A stretch of DNA of 64,000 nucleotides from Sulfuriroseicoccus oceanibius. Its GTDB lineage: Bacteria > Verrucomicrobiota > Verrucomicrobiia > Verrucomicrobiales > SLCJ01. Where the stretch lies: NCBI RefSeq assembly GCF_010681825.2, contig NZ_CP066776.1, positions 1,612,001-1,676,000 of the forward strand, given 5' to 3'. The notes under the pieces are model-generated. The model ran no database searches. It saw nothing but the letters and a program-made list of their open reading frames with translations, and was not told where the DNA came from. This document shows, piece after piece, positions 54,949 through 64,000 of the stretch. Both the position numbers and the translations under genes were made by a program. The stretch's first letter is position 1. The number at the start of each line of letters is the position of its first letter.

Positions 54949-55614
54949 TTAAACCGCTTCTTCGTTGAGGAAGAGTACCTCGCGGGCGACGTTGATGCTT
55001 TGTTTGACCACGTTGCGCATGCAGCGGGCGACGACGATCAGGTCGATGACTGTTTGCAGGTCTTCCGCGCTCGAGCCCTCGACGAGTTCGTCAGCGAGGT
55101 TGTCGATGGTTTGGTTGATTTGTTCGCGCAGAGGTTTGCTGGCTTCGATCGACTCGACGGCGAGCTCAGGGTTGCGCTCCGTGTAGGAGATGAGGCAGTC
55201 CTCGAAGTGCTTGCGGGTGGAGACGTAGAGGTGCTCCATGCCGTCGGCGAGGCGGTGTTTCGGGGTGGTGTTGAGTACCAGGGCCCGGCGGGCGATGGTC
55301 ACGCTCTGGTCGCCGATGCGCTCGAAAGCACTGCACAAGTGCATGCTGGCGATGGTGGTGCGCATGTCGATGGCGACGGGGCGGAAGCGCAGCTGCAACT
55401 CGATCAGCGCACGGTTGATCTCATTTTCCAGCCGGTCGATCTGGTCATCCGCCTCGATGGTCGCTTCGCAGAGTGCGTTGTCTCGGGTCAGGAACCCTTT
55501 GGCCGCATCGGCTAGAGCCGCACGACTGCGGCTGGCCATCGTGAGCAGGTCTTGATTGACCCGCTTGAAGGCTCCTTCGAGTTCCGAAGAAATGTGAGGT
55601 GTTTGGTTGATCAT
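54949..55614 (-). CDS. phoU: PhoU-family phosphate regulator
   Basis: 221 residues with two PhoU-type three-helix repeats, including EADDQIDRLENEINRALIELQLRFRPVAIDMRTTIASMHLCSAFERIGDQSVTIA (key motifs ENEIN, RPVAIDMR and FERIGDQ). Acidic ExxxD motifs bind metals. PhoU modulates the Pst transporter and PhoR. It lies after pstB on the same strand, the usual order. Confidence 0.93.
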   Translation of the reverse strand: MINQTPHISSELEGAFKRVNQDLLTMASRSRAALADAAKGFLTRDNALCEATIEADDQIDRLENEINRALIELQLRFRPVAIDMRTTIASMHLCSAFERIGDQSVTIARRALVLNTTPKHRLADGMEHLYVSTRKHFEDCLISYTERNPELAVESIEASKPLREQINQTIDNLADELVEGSSAEDLQTVIDLIVVARCMRNVVKQSINVAREVLFLNEEAV

Positions 55615-55725
55615 CTGGAGGAGGTACCGGGTTGCGGTAGAGGGTGGGGCAGTTTATCCGCCAAGCGGGAAATCGGCGAGCCGCGAATGTGCGACGGGAT
55701 GGATCCGTGACGAGTACTTGGAAAC

Positions 55726-56520
55726 TTAGCCGAAGCGGCCGGTGATGTAGTCTTCGGTTTGTTTCTTCGATGGGTTGCCGAAGATCTTCTGGGTACGGTC
55801 GAACTCGATCAGCTCACCGAGGTAGAAGAATGCGGTGTTGTTTGAGACACGGCTGGCCTGGGACATCGAGTGGGTGACGATGACGATGGTGAATTCGGAG
55901 GCGAGTTCGGTGATCAGTTCCTCCACTTTGGCGGTGGCGATGGGGTCGAGAGCCGAGCATGGCTCGTCCATCAGGATGATCTTGGGCTGCACGGCGATGG
56001 CGCGTGCGATGCACAGGCGCTGCTGCTGGCCGCCGGAGAGACCGAGGGCGCTGGAGTGGAGGCGGTCTTTGACTTCCTCCCAGAGGGCGGCGCTGCGGAG
56101 GGATCGTTCCACGGCTTCGTCGAGGCGCTTTTTGTTCTTCTCACCGGCAATCCGCAGGCCGTAGCTGACGTTGTCGTAGATCGACTTCGGGAACGGATTG
56201 TACTTCTGGAATACCATGCCCACATGCTTGCGCAGCTGAATGGCATCGACCTTGGGAGCGTTGATATCCTGGCCCAGAATACGGATTTCGCCTGTGGTGA
56301 TCTTCGAGCTGTCGACCAGATCGTTCATGCGGTTGAGGCAGCGAAGGAGGGTGGATTTGCCGCAACCCGACGGGCCAATGAACGCGGTGACTTCTTGCGC
56401 CGGGATATCCAGCGAGATGTTCTTGAGCGTATTGGTTTTGCCGTTGTCGTAGCTGAACGAGAGGTCGTCGATCTCGATGAGAGCCGACTTTTCGGTGGTC
56501 GATTCAGGTGTGGTGGACAT
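55726..56520 (-). CDS. pstB: Phosphate ABC transporter ATP-binding protein PstB
   Basis: 264 residues. Walker A is GPSGCGKST at 49-57, the signature is [14 protein letters not shown], Walker B ends at [12 protein letters not shown], and the D- and H-loops follow. The family-specific [12 protein letters not shown] segment is [13 protein letters not shown]. It lies between the phoU and pstA genes. Confidence 0.97.
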   Translation of the reverse strand: MSTTPESTTEKSALIEIDDLSFSYDNGKTNTLKNISLDIPAQEVTAFIGPSGCGKSTLLRCLNRMNDLVDSSKITTGEIRILGQDINAPKVDAIQLRKHVGMVFQKYNPFPKSIYDNVSYGLRIAGEKNKKRLDEAVERSLRSAALWEEVKDRLHSSALGLSGGQQQRLCIARAIAVQPKIILMDEPCSALDPIATAKVEELITELASEFTIVIVTHSMSQASRVSNNTAFFYLGELIEFDRTQKIFGNPSKKQTEDYITGRFG

Positions 56521-56562
56521 GAGAATGGGGACGGTTGAAAGTGATCGGGAAAGGGGTGGATC

Positions 56563-58689
56563 TTACCAGGAAAGCTTCTTGCGGGCGCGGATGCGGAGCC
56601 AGACGGAAAGCCCGGCGAACAACATCACGACGAGAAGGAAGAGGAGCGTGGAGCCGTACTGCATTGGCTCGGTGAACTCGGACTGCGGGATGCGGCCTGC
56701 GACAGTGTAGATGTGATAAGGCAGGGCTTGAACCGACTGGAAGAAGAATGATTCGATGCCGCTGAGCAAGCCGTCGTTACCGATTCCTTCCCAAGGAAGT
56801 TCCGAGCGGGCTGCCACGGCGGCGGTGAACATGATCGGTGCGGTTTCACCGGCGACCCGAGTGATGCCCAGCACCGAGGCGGTCAGGATGCCAGGGAACG
56901 CATAGGGCAGAACTGCGGTGCGGATGGCTTGCCATTTGGAGGCACCCAGTGCGAGTGACGCTTCGCGGAAGCCCATCGGCACGGCTCTGAGTGACTCCTC
57001 ACAGGAAGTAATGATCACAGGTAGCACCATGATGGCCAGGGTGAGACCACCGGCGAGGATGGATGTGCCCCAGCCCTCGAACGAGAGGTAGGTGCGGCCG
57101 GTGTAGAATTGCTTCGCGCCGGCGACAGTGGCTGCGGTGGTGGCTTCGCTGGTGCTGGTGCCTTTTTCGAAGATCATGATCGAATCCCGCTCGGCCTTGC
57201 GCAGCGATGGTTGCTCAATGGCTGGCCACAATGGGATGCGGAACGCGTCTTTTGAGTTTGGAGTCGACGTCAGGCGCGGAGCCAGCAACACGAACAATCC
57301 AAGGCCGAACAGACCAAAGATAATGGAAGGGACGCCTGCCAGGTTGAGCATCGCCAGACGCACGCTTTTAAGGTAGACGCCGTCTTTCGAATATTCGTTG
57401 AGGAAGACTGCTGCCGAGATGCCGACGAAGAGAGCGACGGTAATGCAGAGTGTGACCAGAAGCGCGGTTCCCACGAGTGGTCCGAGCACGCCGCCGCCGG
57501 AATACGAGTAGGTGTCTTCGTTGGCGATCTTGAGCGAGTCGTTGAGTTCCGCCATTGCCACGCGTTCGCGGTTAGGCATGGAGAGGTCGACGGGTTCCGG
57601 GATGTCGAAGGTGACGAGATCGCGGGTGGTGGTGCGGGTTCCCTTTGAGGTGAGTGGGATGTGTGGCTGGTCGGCCTGGAAGCCGGCGAGCTCGTTTTGT
57701 GGCAGCACGAGCGTGACCGGCTTGTCGAAGTCGGCGACGATCACACCGTCCGGCGAGCTTTGGCGGAGGCCGATGTTCGCTCCTGGGTTGGTGGCCTTGA
57801 TGGTGAATGCGAGATCAAATGGCAACTGGTAGCGGCCGGCCGAGACGATGACCTTGCGGCGGGTCTCTGTGACTTCGCTCGCGGTCGATGATGCCACCGG
57901 CAGCGGTTGGTCGGTATCCGTGACTTGTTCGAAGAGGTCGTCGCTAAAGCGGAGGGATTGCTCCGATGGGATCTCGACTTCGAATGGGGTCGACTCCGGA
58001 TCATCTTCGGCAGGAATGCCCTGGACGATGAAGATCAACTCGGTGGGGTCGAGCGCGGTGAGTGTGGATTTGGTGAGAGTGGTGCGGCCGGCTGGAACGA
58101 CGATGTCGTGTACGGTGTTTTCGAGTACCAGTGGTTCGTTGGCCTTGAGCTCAAGGGACGATTCCACACCAGCACCGATCTGCTGCCAGGTGGCTTCGTC
58201 AAAGACGAGGGTGGTATCGTTCTCGAAGCCAATTGCCAGCGTGGTGTCCTTGCTGCGTTGGTTGAAATTGACGTACAAGTCGTCGTTGTGTTCTTCAAGC
58301 GTGCTGAGCCAGCCGTCCATGATCAAATGGGAGCCTGCAGCCAGTTCGAAAACTTCGAGAGTCGATGTCTCGGTGGATTCGGTGAGGTTTGCCGGCTCGA
58401 AGTCCGGATTGTAAATGCCGAGTACCTCGAAGTCCTCCTTTTGCATGCGGATGCCCTTGGACTGGTCGAACTCGCTCACGACGAGTGTTTCCGGGCTGCG
58501 GGTCAGGAAGTGGCTTCCGTATTGCCACAGGACCGGCGTGCCTTGGTAGATGATCTTGCCGAAGATGAACGCGGCGCAAAGAAGGATGAAGTAGGTTGCT
58601 GCGATGAACAAACCGCGCACAGTGAGTTCTTTGGAGCGGCCTTGCTTCTTGCGGCCTACAAACGGGACATTGGATGGTGCCTGGCTCAT
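56563..58689 (-). CDS. pstA: Phosphate ABC transporter permease PstA, enlarged
   Basis: 708 residues against about 290 for classical PstA. TM1 is at about 27-48. A periplasmic insertion of about 350 residues follows, predicted to be beta-rich, with repeated VxVP, FExEIPSEQ and LVLPQNEL segments. The permease core begins near residue 398 ([19 protein letters not shown]) and has the EAA loop [23 protein letters not shown] second insertion of about 60 residues lies in the core between two helices (after [11 protein letters not shown]). The family motifs are kept. Confidence 0.92.
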   Translation of the reverse strand: MSQAPSNVPFVGRKKQGRSKELTVRGLFIAATYFILLCAAFIFGKIIYQGTPVLWQYGSHFLTRSPETLVVSEFDQSKGIRMQKEDFEVLGIYNPDFEPANLTESTETSTLEVFELAAGSHLIMDGWLSTLEEHNDDLYVNFNQRSKDTTLAIGFENDTTLVFDEATWQQIGAGVESSLELKANEPLVLENTVHDIVVPAGRTTLTKSTLTALDPTELIFIVQGIPAEDDPESTPFEVEIPSEQSLRFSDDLFEQVTDTDQPLPVASSTASEVTETRRKVIVSAGRYQLPFDLAFTIKATNPGANIGLRQSSPDGVIVADFDKPVTLVLPQNELAGFQADQPHIPLTSKGTRTTTRDLVTFDIPEPVDLSMPNRERVAMAELNDSLKIANEDTYSYSGGGVLGPLVGTALLVTLCITVALFVGISAAVFLNEYSKDGVYLKSVRLAMLNLAGVPSIIFGLFGLGLFVLLAPRLTSTPNSKDAFRIPLWPAIEQPSLRKAERDSIMIFEKGTSTSEATTAATVAGAKQFYTGRTYLSFEGWGTSILAGGLTLAIMVLPVIITSCEESLRAVPMGFREASLALGASKWQAIRTAVLPYAFPGILTASVLGITRVAGETAPIMFTAAVAARSELPWEGIGNDGLLSGIESFFFQSVQALPYHIYTVAGRIPQSEFTEPMQYGSTLLFLLVVMLFAGLSVWLRIRARKKLSW

Positions 58690-58756
58690 GGGGAAATCAG
58701 GGATGGGGTGGCAACAATTGGAAGGTGTGCTGGAAATCGTGGATCCGGATGGGCGG

Positions 58757-60739
58757 TTAGTTGTGCTTGGAGAACTTTCTGACCACTTTTTGGGCGACGA
58801 AGTTGAGCACGAGGGCGATTAGGAACAGAACCAAGCCCACCATGAAGAGGGCCCGCCAGTGCAAGCTGGCTTCGCTGACCTCACCCATTTCCTGAGCGAT
58901 GATGCCGGTCATGGTGTGTGACGGATCGGTGATGACGCCGAGGCCTTTGGAGAAGTCTGGGACTGCGATGCGGTTGCCGGCCACGAGGAGCACGACCATG
59001 GTTTCGCCGATCACGCGGCCGAACCCGAGCAGCACGGCAGCGAGGATGCCGGAGAGCGCGGCGGGGAAGACGACTTTGAGGACGGTTTGGAGCTTGCTGG
59101 CACCGAGTGCGAGGGAAGCTTCGGTATTCGCTCGTGGGACGTTGTTGAGGGCGTCTTCGGCAAGGGTGAAAATGGTTGGGATCGCCATGAACGAGAGCAG
59201 CGTGCCTGCGTTGAGCATGTTGAGGCGCTGGTCAATTGGGAAGCCTGGAAGCAGGTCGGCGAGCCATTCGGTTTTGCTGATGGTTTGAAGCAGTTCGCCG
59301 AGCACGAGAATGCCGAAAAGGCCGAGAACGATCGATGGGATCGCGCCGATGAACTCAATTGCCGGCTTGATCAGATTGCGCTCGGTTGGAGACGACAACT
59401 GGTTGACGTAAACCGCCGCACCAACCGCGAACGGGACGGAGATGACCAAGGCGATCAGGGCGATAATCAATGACCCTGAGAAGAGTGGGGCGAGTCCGTA
59501 GAAGTCCTGCCATGAGCTGTTGGTGACCCATTGTTTGCCAAAGAAGAAGCCGAAGAACGTGCGGGCTCCGGAGTAGTTTTCCTCGTGGTTCCAAGAGCGG
59601 ATTTGTTGGCGGGCTGTGTTGGTGACCTCTTCGAGCTCCTTGGCTTTGATCTTGGCCTGGTTGAATGCCTTGCGGGCTTTGTTGTCGGTGAGTAAGCGTT
59701 CGTCAAGCATTGGCAACGCGGCGCGGGTGCCCTGCAAGAGGGAGTCGATGGCGGCGGCGTGGCGGTCGCGCGAGGCGTAGAGCGGGGCATTGCGCTCGGC
59801 GTAGGCCGGAGGGGTGGTCAGAATACGCGCGGCTTCGATTTCGGCGCGGCGGCGGTCTTCCTCGGTGGTGAGGTTGGCGGCGCCTTGTTCCAGAGCGGCG
59901 CGGCGGGCGATGGCGCTCTTGTAGGCTTCGGCGAGGCCCTTGGTTTTCAGTGCATGCGGGACGAGCTCGTCGATCAACGCGTCGAGCTCCGAGCGTGACT
60001 TGCGCAAGGCGTTGAGGCCGTCGAGGAATGGCGCGAGAGTCTCAACCGCTTTTGCTTTTGCCTCGTCGCGCTCGGCCTTGGTTTGGGTGATGAATGGGTG
60101 TTCTTCGTCGGTGGCGATCTTGTGTTGTACCGCTTCGATCGCGCGCTTGAAGTCGTCCTTGCTTGGTTTGCCCTCAGGGCGCTCGAGGTCTTCAATGGTG
60201 GCTTCGGCGAGCCAGTTGTCTGTCAGTTCTTTGATCCGGACATTGGCCTGGGCGATCTCTTTCTCGGCGGCGGTTTTGATTGATGGGTCAATCTCAGCGG
60301 CGATGGATTCGGCGCGCTCCTGGGCGCGGTCCTTGAGTTTGCGTGGTCCCTTGGCTGCCTTCTTGGCGTTGTAGAGGAGCTCGTTGTAGGTCTCGAGTAC
60401 GTCTTCCCACTGCTGGGTGCGTCCGTAGACCTCCTTGCCGTAGGCCTGGGCGGTGAGGGAGACCACCTTGCGGTGAGCCGACGACTCCTCGCGCATGTAG
60501 TCGACAAATTCCTGACCGGACAAGCGGTAGACGCGCAAGCTCTCGCGGTAGTCCGGGAAGAAGAACACAGCTTCCTTTGCGAGGAAGAAGCAGATCGCTG
60601 CGATCACCACTACCGCCGTGGCCGCGTTGGTGCCGAAGAAGGACTTGATGAGCGACTGTACCCGGATGCCAAGAATGCGTTTCTCACCGCGGCTCTTCTT
60701 GAACGGGTTGTCGTGCGAATTGCGCTTGCTGATCTTCAT
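58757..60739 (-). CDS. pstC: Phosphate ABC transporter permease PstC, enlarged with periplasmic coiled coil
   Basis: 660 residues against about 310 for E. coli PstC. TM1 lies at about 35-57. Then about 340 residues follow that are rich in Ala, Lys, Glu and Arg, with long helical and coiled-coil patterns (for example [17 protein letters not shown] and [16 protein letters not shown]). The permease core starts near residue 410 ([20 protein letters not shown]) and has EAA loop [24 protein letters not shown] 60739 is chosen. Enlarged PstC and PstA share the plan TM1, insertion, core. Confidence 0.9.
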   Translation of the reverse strand: MKISKRNSHDNPFKKSRGEKRILGIRVQSLIKSFFGTNAATAVVVIAAICFFLAKEAVFFFPDYRESLRVYRLSGQEFVDYMREESSAHRKVVSLTAQAYGKEVYGRTQQWEDVLETYNELLYNAKKAAKGPRKLKDRAQERAESIAAEIDPSIKTAAEKEIAQANVRIKELTDNWLAEATIEDLERPEGKPSKDDFKRAIEAVQHKIATDEEHPFITQTKAERDEAKAKAVETLAPFLDGLNALRKSRSELDALIDELVPHALKTKGLAEAYKSAIARRAALEQGAANLTTEEDRRRAEIEAARILTTPPAYAERNAPLYASRDRHAAAIDSLLQGTRAALPMLDERLLTDNKARKAFNQAKIKAKELEEVTNTARQQIRSWNHEENYSGARTFFGFFFGKQWVTNSSWQDFYGLAPLFSGSLIIALIALVISVPFAVGAAVYVNQLSSPTERNLIKPAIEFIGAIPSIVLGLFGILVLGELLQTISKTEWLADLLPGFPIDQRLNMLNAGTLLSFMAIPTIFTLAEDALNNVPRANTEASLALGASKLQTVLKVVFPAALSGILAAVLLGFGRVIGETMVVLLVAGNRIAVPDFSKGLGVITDPSHTMTGIIAQEMGEVSEASLHWRALFMVGLVLFLIALVLNFVAQKVVRKFSKHN

Positions 60740-60793
60740 GGGGCGATAGCTGGAAAGTGACCGGAGCAGATGCCCGGAATTTGCCACAAGAAA

Positions 60794-60828
60794 GACCGCA
60801 TAGTTGGCCCGGAGGCAACTATGCGGTC
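60794..60828 (-). terminator. Attenuator-like hairpin between pstS and pstC
   Basis: GACCGCATAGTTG and CAACTATGCGGTC form a perfect 13-bp stem with a 9-base loop, followed on the minus strand by TTTCTTG. It lies between pstS and pstC and may allow more pstS than pstC mRNA. Confidence 0.7.
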
Positions 60829-60874
60829 TGTGACGAATTAGTCGCAGAAAACGATTCCGCGCTGTGAGGTGTGC

Positions 60875-61690
60875 TTACTTGGCAGCGATGAAGCCGACCT
60901 TTTCAATCACTTTGCCAGCGATTGGCGAGGTGGTGGCCCAGTCGATGAACTTCTTCACTTCACCGGTAGGCTGACCCACGGTGTAGTAGTAAAGGTTACG
61001 TGAAAGGGCGTAATCCGATGCGTTCTCCGGGGTTGGAGCCACGCCTTCAACCTGCACTGGCTTGATGCCGTCCTTCTTGACGTAGGCAAGACCAACGTAA
61101 CCGATGCCATTTGGGTTCTCGGCGCACTCGGATGCGATCTGCTCGTTGCCAGCCATCTTCTGGGTAGCCGAACCGTAGTCGCGCTTGTTCATGCCAAGCT
61201 TCTGGAAGGTCTTGTAGGTGCCGGATGCGGTGTTGCGGGTGTACACAGCGATCTTGCCTGGCTTGCCGCCAACTTCACTCCAGTCGGTGATGTCACCGGT
61301 GAAGATACCTTCGATTTGCTGCTTGGTGAGGTCGCTCACGCCGTTCGACTCATTAACGATAACGGCGATCATGTCGACGCCTGCGACGTGCTCGACGAGG
61401 TCTTTGCCAGCAGCGGTGAACTTGTTCTTCTCCTTGTCCTTGGCGCCGCGGGAGCTCATGCCGATGTCAGCGGTTCCACCTTCAAGTGCGGTGAATGCCT
61501 GGGAGGACCCTTCAGCGGCGATTTCGAAGTTCACGTCGTTGCCGAGAGCTTTGTAGGCTTCAGCAAGCTGAGGAACCATCTTGGCACCGAGGGTGTCGGA
61601 TCCTTTGATCGCGATCTTGTTCTGGGCGGTGGCGGCGATGGTCAGAGCGGCGCCGGTGGCAACTGCGAGGGCGATAGACTTGAGTGTCAT
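60875..61690 (-). CDS. pstS: Phosphate-binding protein PstS
   Basis: 271 residues from ATG 61690. A signal peptide runs to about residue 22. The mature protein binds phosphate: KGSDTLGAKMVPQLAEAY and the SRGAKDKEKN and TGDITDWSEVGGK segments are family motifs, with YTRNTASGTYKTFQ in the phosphate-binding hinge. It is first in the minus-strand pst operon. Confidence 0.95.
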   Translation of the reverse strand: MTLKSIALAVATGAALTIAATAQNKIAIKGSDTLGAKMVPQLAEAYKALGNDVNFEIAAEGSSQAFTALEGGTADIGMSSRGAKDKEKNKFTAAGKDLVEHVAGVDMIAVIVNESNGVSDLTKQQIEGIFTGDITDWSEVGGKPGKIAVYTRNTASGTYKTFQKLGMNKRDYGSATQKMAGNEQIASECAENPNGIGYVGLAYVKKDGIKPVQVEGVAPTPENASDYALSRNLYYYTVGQPTGEVKKFIDWATTSPIAGKVIEKVGFIAAK

Positions 61691-61978
61691 TTTTTCTTTG
61701 GGTTGGTGTGTAAGTAGAGGGTGTTGGGCGGTGACAGCCAGAGGGGATGTCCTGCCCAAGCGATAAAACACAAACCGATTTTTGTGGGTTCTGCCAACGC
61801 TTGGATTGTCACAAAAATGACTTCTATGCTGGTGTTGTTTAATGCGTTGCTGTGGTATCTTCGGCGATCCGTAAATACAGACGCGCGCTGCGCGTGACTA
61901 ACATTTATAGCGCATTTTTAGCGGTGCTTGTGTCTGTGTGGCTTTACTTAACGAATTCCCATTTCACTATCTGATTCC
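61691..61978. promoter_or_regulatory. Divergent pstS/phoU2 promoter region with candidate Pho-box half-sites
   Basis: 288 bases without a gene. TTGTCACAAAAATGACTTCT (61806-61825) resembles a Pho box (repeats of CTGTCAT-like words); this is a weak match. No firm -35/-10 can be named. Confidence 0.35.
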
Positions 61979-62680
61979 ATGTCTGATTCCGGCCATATTT
62001 TGACCCAGTTTGATGATGCTCTGAAATCTCTTGGCGCCGATGTCGCCGGACTGAAACCTGTATTGGTAGGGGGCCTGGAGGCCGTCGAGCGTGCATTGAT
62101 GGCCGGCGATGTGCGCGGGCTTCAGGATGTGCGGGAAGAGGCAGCCTCCATCGAGAGGTCGGTGGCGGATGTGGAGAATGCCGGGCGATTGATCCTGGTG
62201 CGCTTCCGCCCGGTCGCAACGGATCTTCGTTATGTCTTGGCTCGAGTTCGCGTTTGCTCCGTGGCAATGGAGTTGGCGGAAGAGTTGGCCGAGCTTGCAA
62301 AGCGTGCCCTGGCATTGGTAGAGGCCAACGAGGCCGGGGAGCCGGATGTGCTTGCCGAGATGCAGCGGGTACGCCCGTTGTTTGACATGGCGGTGAACGA
62401 GCTGCGCGATGGCTTGGATGCTCTCGAGGGGCCGGATGTCGATCTGGCTGCATCGGTGCGCCGCCGGGACGCGGAGCTTGACCAACTGCATGCGCAGTTG
62501 ATCTCGGACTTTATCGACAGCCTCTCCAGCGATGGGCGGGGGAAGGCACACAGTGCGCGCTGGTTGGTAGATGCTGTGTTCCTGGTGCGTTCGATTGAGC
62601 GGGTGGGGGATCTGGCGAAGAACATCGCCGACGAGGTTGTGTTCGTCGCCACAGCCAAGGCGGATTATCACGCTGGTTGA
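61979..62680 (+). CDS. Second PhoU-like protein
   Basis: 233 residues with PhoU-type repeats, including RRVRPVATDLRYVLARVRVC-like motif (RFRPVATDLRYVLARVRVC), and FLVRSIERVGDLAKNIADEVVF. It is a paralogue of the phoU at 54949. It opens on the plus strand away from pstS. One of the two may act on PstB or PhoR and the other on a separate system. Confidence 0.9.
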   Translation: MSDSGHILTQFDDALKSLGADVAGLKPVLVGGLEAVERALMAGDVRGLQDVREEAASIERSVADVENAGRLILVRFRPVATDLRYVLARVRVCSVAMELAEELAELAKRALALVEANEAGEPDVLAEMQRVRPLFDMAVNELRDGLDALEGPDVDLAASVRRRDAELDQLHAQLISDFIDSLSSDGRGKAHSARWLVDAVFLVRSIERVGDLAKNIADEVVFVATAKADYHAG

Positions 62681-62861
62681 TATATAACGTAACTGTCACA
62701 TACGCGGCGTAGACTCCTAACGGCAAACGATCTAGGTATCGCCGTCGATCGGGAAAGTGGTTCAGAGCTGCCGGACGGATCGAAACACCTTTCCGCTGGG
62801 CGTTGGCTTGTGATTCAGGGCGATGCCGAGCGGTTTGAAAAACACACCATCCATAATCTAG
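62681..62861. promoter_or_regulatory. Porin upstream region with Pho-box-like half-site
   Basis: CTGTCACA is at 62693-62700, about 160 bases before the porin. No second repeat at the right distance is clear. An AT-rich TATATAACGTAACTG stretch may be part of a promoter. Confidence 0.35.
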
Positions 62862-63998
62862 ATGAATACAAACTACCTCAACGTTAAGGCAGCAGCTGTT
62901 GCTTCCGTGGCGCTCCTCGGTGCTTTTTCGGCACAGGCAGGTGAGTCGGCCAAGTCGACCAAGGCACCAATCGCTCCAGCGGTCGAAGAGACCCCACTTT
63001 GTGAGAAGATTTTCAAGGCGACGACCTTCAAGTTCGACAACGACATCGTCAACGAATTCAAGATCATCGGCCGCTACCAGGGACAGTACCACTGGGTGGA
63101 CGCCAACCAGGGTAACGAAGATTCGTACGAAACACGCCGCTGGCGTATCGGTGCCCAGGCCAAGATGTTCAACAAGAAGTTGAAGATCAAAAACAACTGG
63201 AACATCGACGGTCTTGACGACGACGGCGACGACGTCGCTTTCGACTCGATCGACGAAGCTGTGGCCTCCCTCAAGGTGACCGACGGATTCACCCTTTCCG
63301 CTGGTAAGCAGAAGCCTGAGATCACCCGCGAGTACAGCATCTCGTCGAAGAAGATCCTTACCATTGAGCGTTCCGCGATCGTCAACCAGCTGACTCCTGA
63401 GAAGGCTTGGGGTGTGCACGGTGAATTCGGTGCAGACAAAGTGACCATCCACGGTGGTGTGTACGCTTCGCAGTTCGAAGGTGAGTACGACGAGTGGTTC
63501 GACACCGACGGTGGTGCGTTCTTCCTTGGTAGCATCGGCTACGAGCTTGGTGAGAAGCAGGACATCCGCCTCGACTACACCTACACCGACCAGAGCGGCA
63601 ACGCGGCTCCAGGTGCTGAGAACGTGGTCTCCCTGAGCTACGACGGTCAGTACGGTGACTTCCGCCTGATCGCTGACGTCATCGGCGGTTTCGGTGGTGG
63701 TACCGACGTGACCGGAGTGGTGCTTCTTCCATCCTACAAGGTTACCGACAAGCTCGAAGCTGTGGGCCGCCTCCAGTACTCCGACGGAGACGTGGTGATC
63801 CAGAAGCGCTACGAGCGTCGTGTGGCTGACAAAGCTGCTGAAGACTACTTCGCCGCTTATGCTGGCTTGAACTACTACGTTTGCAGCCACAACCTCAAGT
63901 TCATGGCTGGTGTCGAGTACGCTAACGCGACTGGTCACGGCTCGGACACAGGGTTCGACGGATTCACCTACCTCGTGGGTGCCCGTTTGTACTTCTAA
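62862..63998 (+). CDS. Phosphate-selective porin O/P family outer-membrane protein
   Basis: 378 residues with a signal peptide ending SAQAG (residue 27). The mature barrel is beta-rich with alternating aromatic and charged residues, as in IGRYQGQYHWVDANQG and IRLDYTYTDQSG, and ends in LVGARLYF with a C-terminal Phe, the outer-membrane insertion signal. Motifs such as SAGKQKPEITREYSISSKKILTIERS and AWGVHGEFG match the OprO/OprP-like porins. In this context it should bring phosphate across the outer membrane for PstS. Codon use is highly biased, as in an abundant protein. It ends two bases before the window end. Confidence 0.88.
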   Translation: MNTNYLNVKAAAVASVALLGAFSAQAGESAKSTKAPIAPAVEETPLCEKIFKATTFKFDNDIVNEFKIIGRYQGQYHWVDANQGNEDSYETRRWRIGAQAKMFNKKLKIKNNWNIDGLDDDGDDVAFDSIDEAVASLKVTDGFTLSAGKQKPEITREYSISSKKILTIERSAIVNQLTPEKAWGVHGEFGADKVTIHGGVYASQFEGEYDEWFDTDGGAFFLGSIGYELGEKQDIRLDYTYTDQSGNAAPGAENVVSLSYDGQYGDFRLIADVIGGFGGGTDVTGVVLLPSYKVTDKLEAVGRLQYSDGDVVIQKRYERRVADKAAEDYFAAYAGLNYYVCSHNLKFMAGVEYANATGHGSDTGFDGFTYLVGARLYF

Positions 63999-64000
63999 GC

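Overview
The window is bacterial chromosome from the phylum Verrucomicrobiota, most likely order Verrucomicrobiales. I infer this from the 16S rRNA signature, a lipoprotein tail of a type I associate with Verrucomicrobia, the mix of short interspersed repeats typical of Planctomycetes-Verrucomicrobia genomes, and the gene content. It is a Gram-negative cell plan (TonB/ExbBD, outer-membrane porin, type IV pilus retraction ATPases). The 16S 3' end carries a normal anti-Shine-Dalgarno. Most of the window is core genome; the accessory signal lies in a few intergenic repeat clusters, one IS256-family insertion, one MITE-like element and several unusual proteins.

Layout. 0-3.5 kb (minus): dnaG primase, a CBM48 protein with a histone-like Lys/Ala tail, and an SMP-30/gluconolactonase. 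3.7-6.9 kb (plus): rex, then a TonB-like protein with ExbB and ExbD. 7-11 kb: a small membrane protein, an Amidase_3 hydrolase, then DUF420, DUF1573 and rhodanese proteins. 11-15.2 kb (minus): two tandem PilT-type ATPases, a YqjD/holin-like membrane-protein cluster and a divergent IF-1-like OB-fold protein. 15.4-19.7 kb (plus): a Pro-rich lipoprotein and the tyrA-aroA-cmk-plsC run. 20.2-25.6 kb: a complete rRNA operon (16S, tRNA-Ala, tRNA-Ile, 23S, 5S) with a long 23S processing stem and a strong terminator. 25.8-31.3 kb: NlpC/P60 protein, phosphodiester glycosidase, lysine 2,3-aminomutase, a conserved hypothetical and RlmI-like methyltransferase. 31.3-32.9 kb: an 8-bp tandem repeat split by an intact IS256-family element. 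33-36 kb: a winged-helix regulator preceded by repeated TTATTCAC motifs, a YkvA protein, an aldo/keto reductase and tRNA-Gln. 36.8-45.6 kb (plus): rpsA, mqo, menG, argF-hisC-SDR, an STN-like protein and a DUF2071 protein. 45.6-52 kb: agmatine deiminase with a degenerate alpha/beta hydrolase, a secreted protein, a sulfatase, a repeat-rich intergenic region, an ArfB-like release factor and a CPXCG protein. 52-55 kb: a MITE-like element, an MTH1-like Nudix/eukaryote-type HisA fusion, MtfA and a small membrane protein. 55-64 kb: a Pho regulon block with phoU, pstB, pstA, pstC and pstS on the minus strand and a second phoU-like gene plus a phosphate-selective-type porin diverging on the plus strand.

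How genes work together: the pst/phoU/porin block gives a complete phosphate path from outer membrane to cytoplasm. mqo and menG sit together as quinone-linked functions. tyrA-aroA-cmk-plsC is a biosynthetic operon ordered like other aroA-cmk clusters. rex-tonB-exbB-exbD suggests redox-controlled energisation of outer-membrane transport. I did not find a CRISPR array, prophage, toxin-antitoxin pair or recognisable anti-phage system. The best candidates for something new are the Nudix-HisA fusion, the degenerate hydrolase, the enlarged PstA/PstC permeases and the repeat families.
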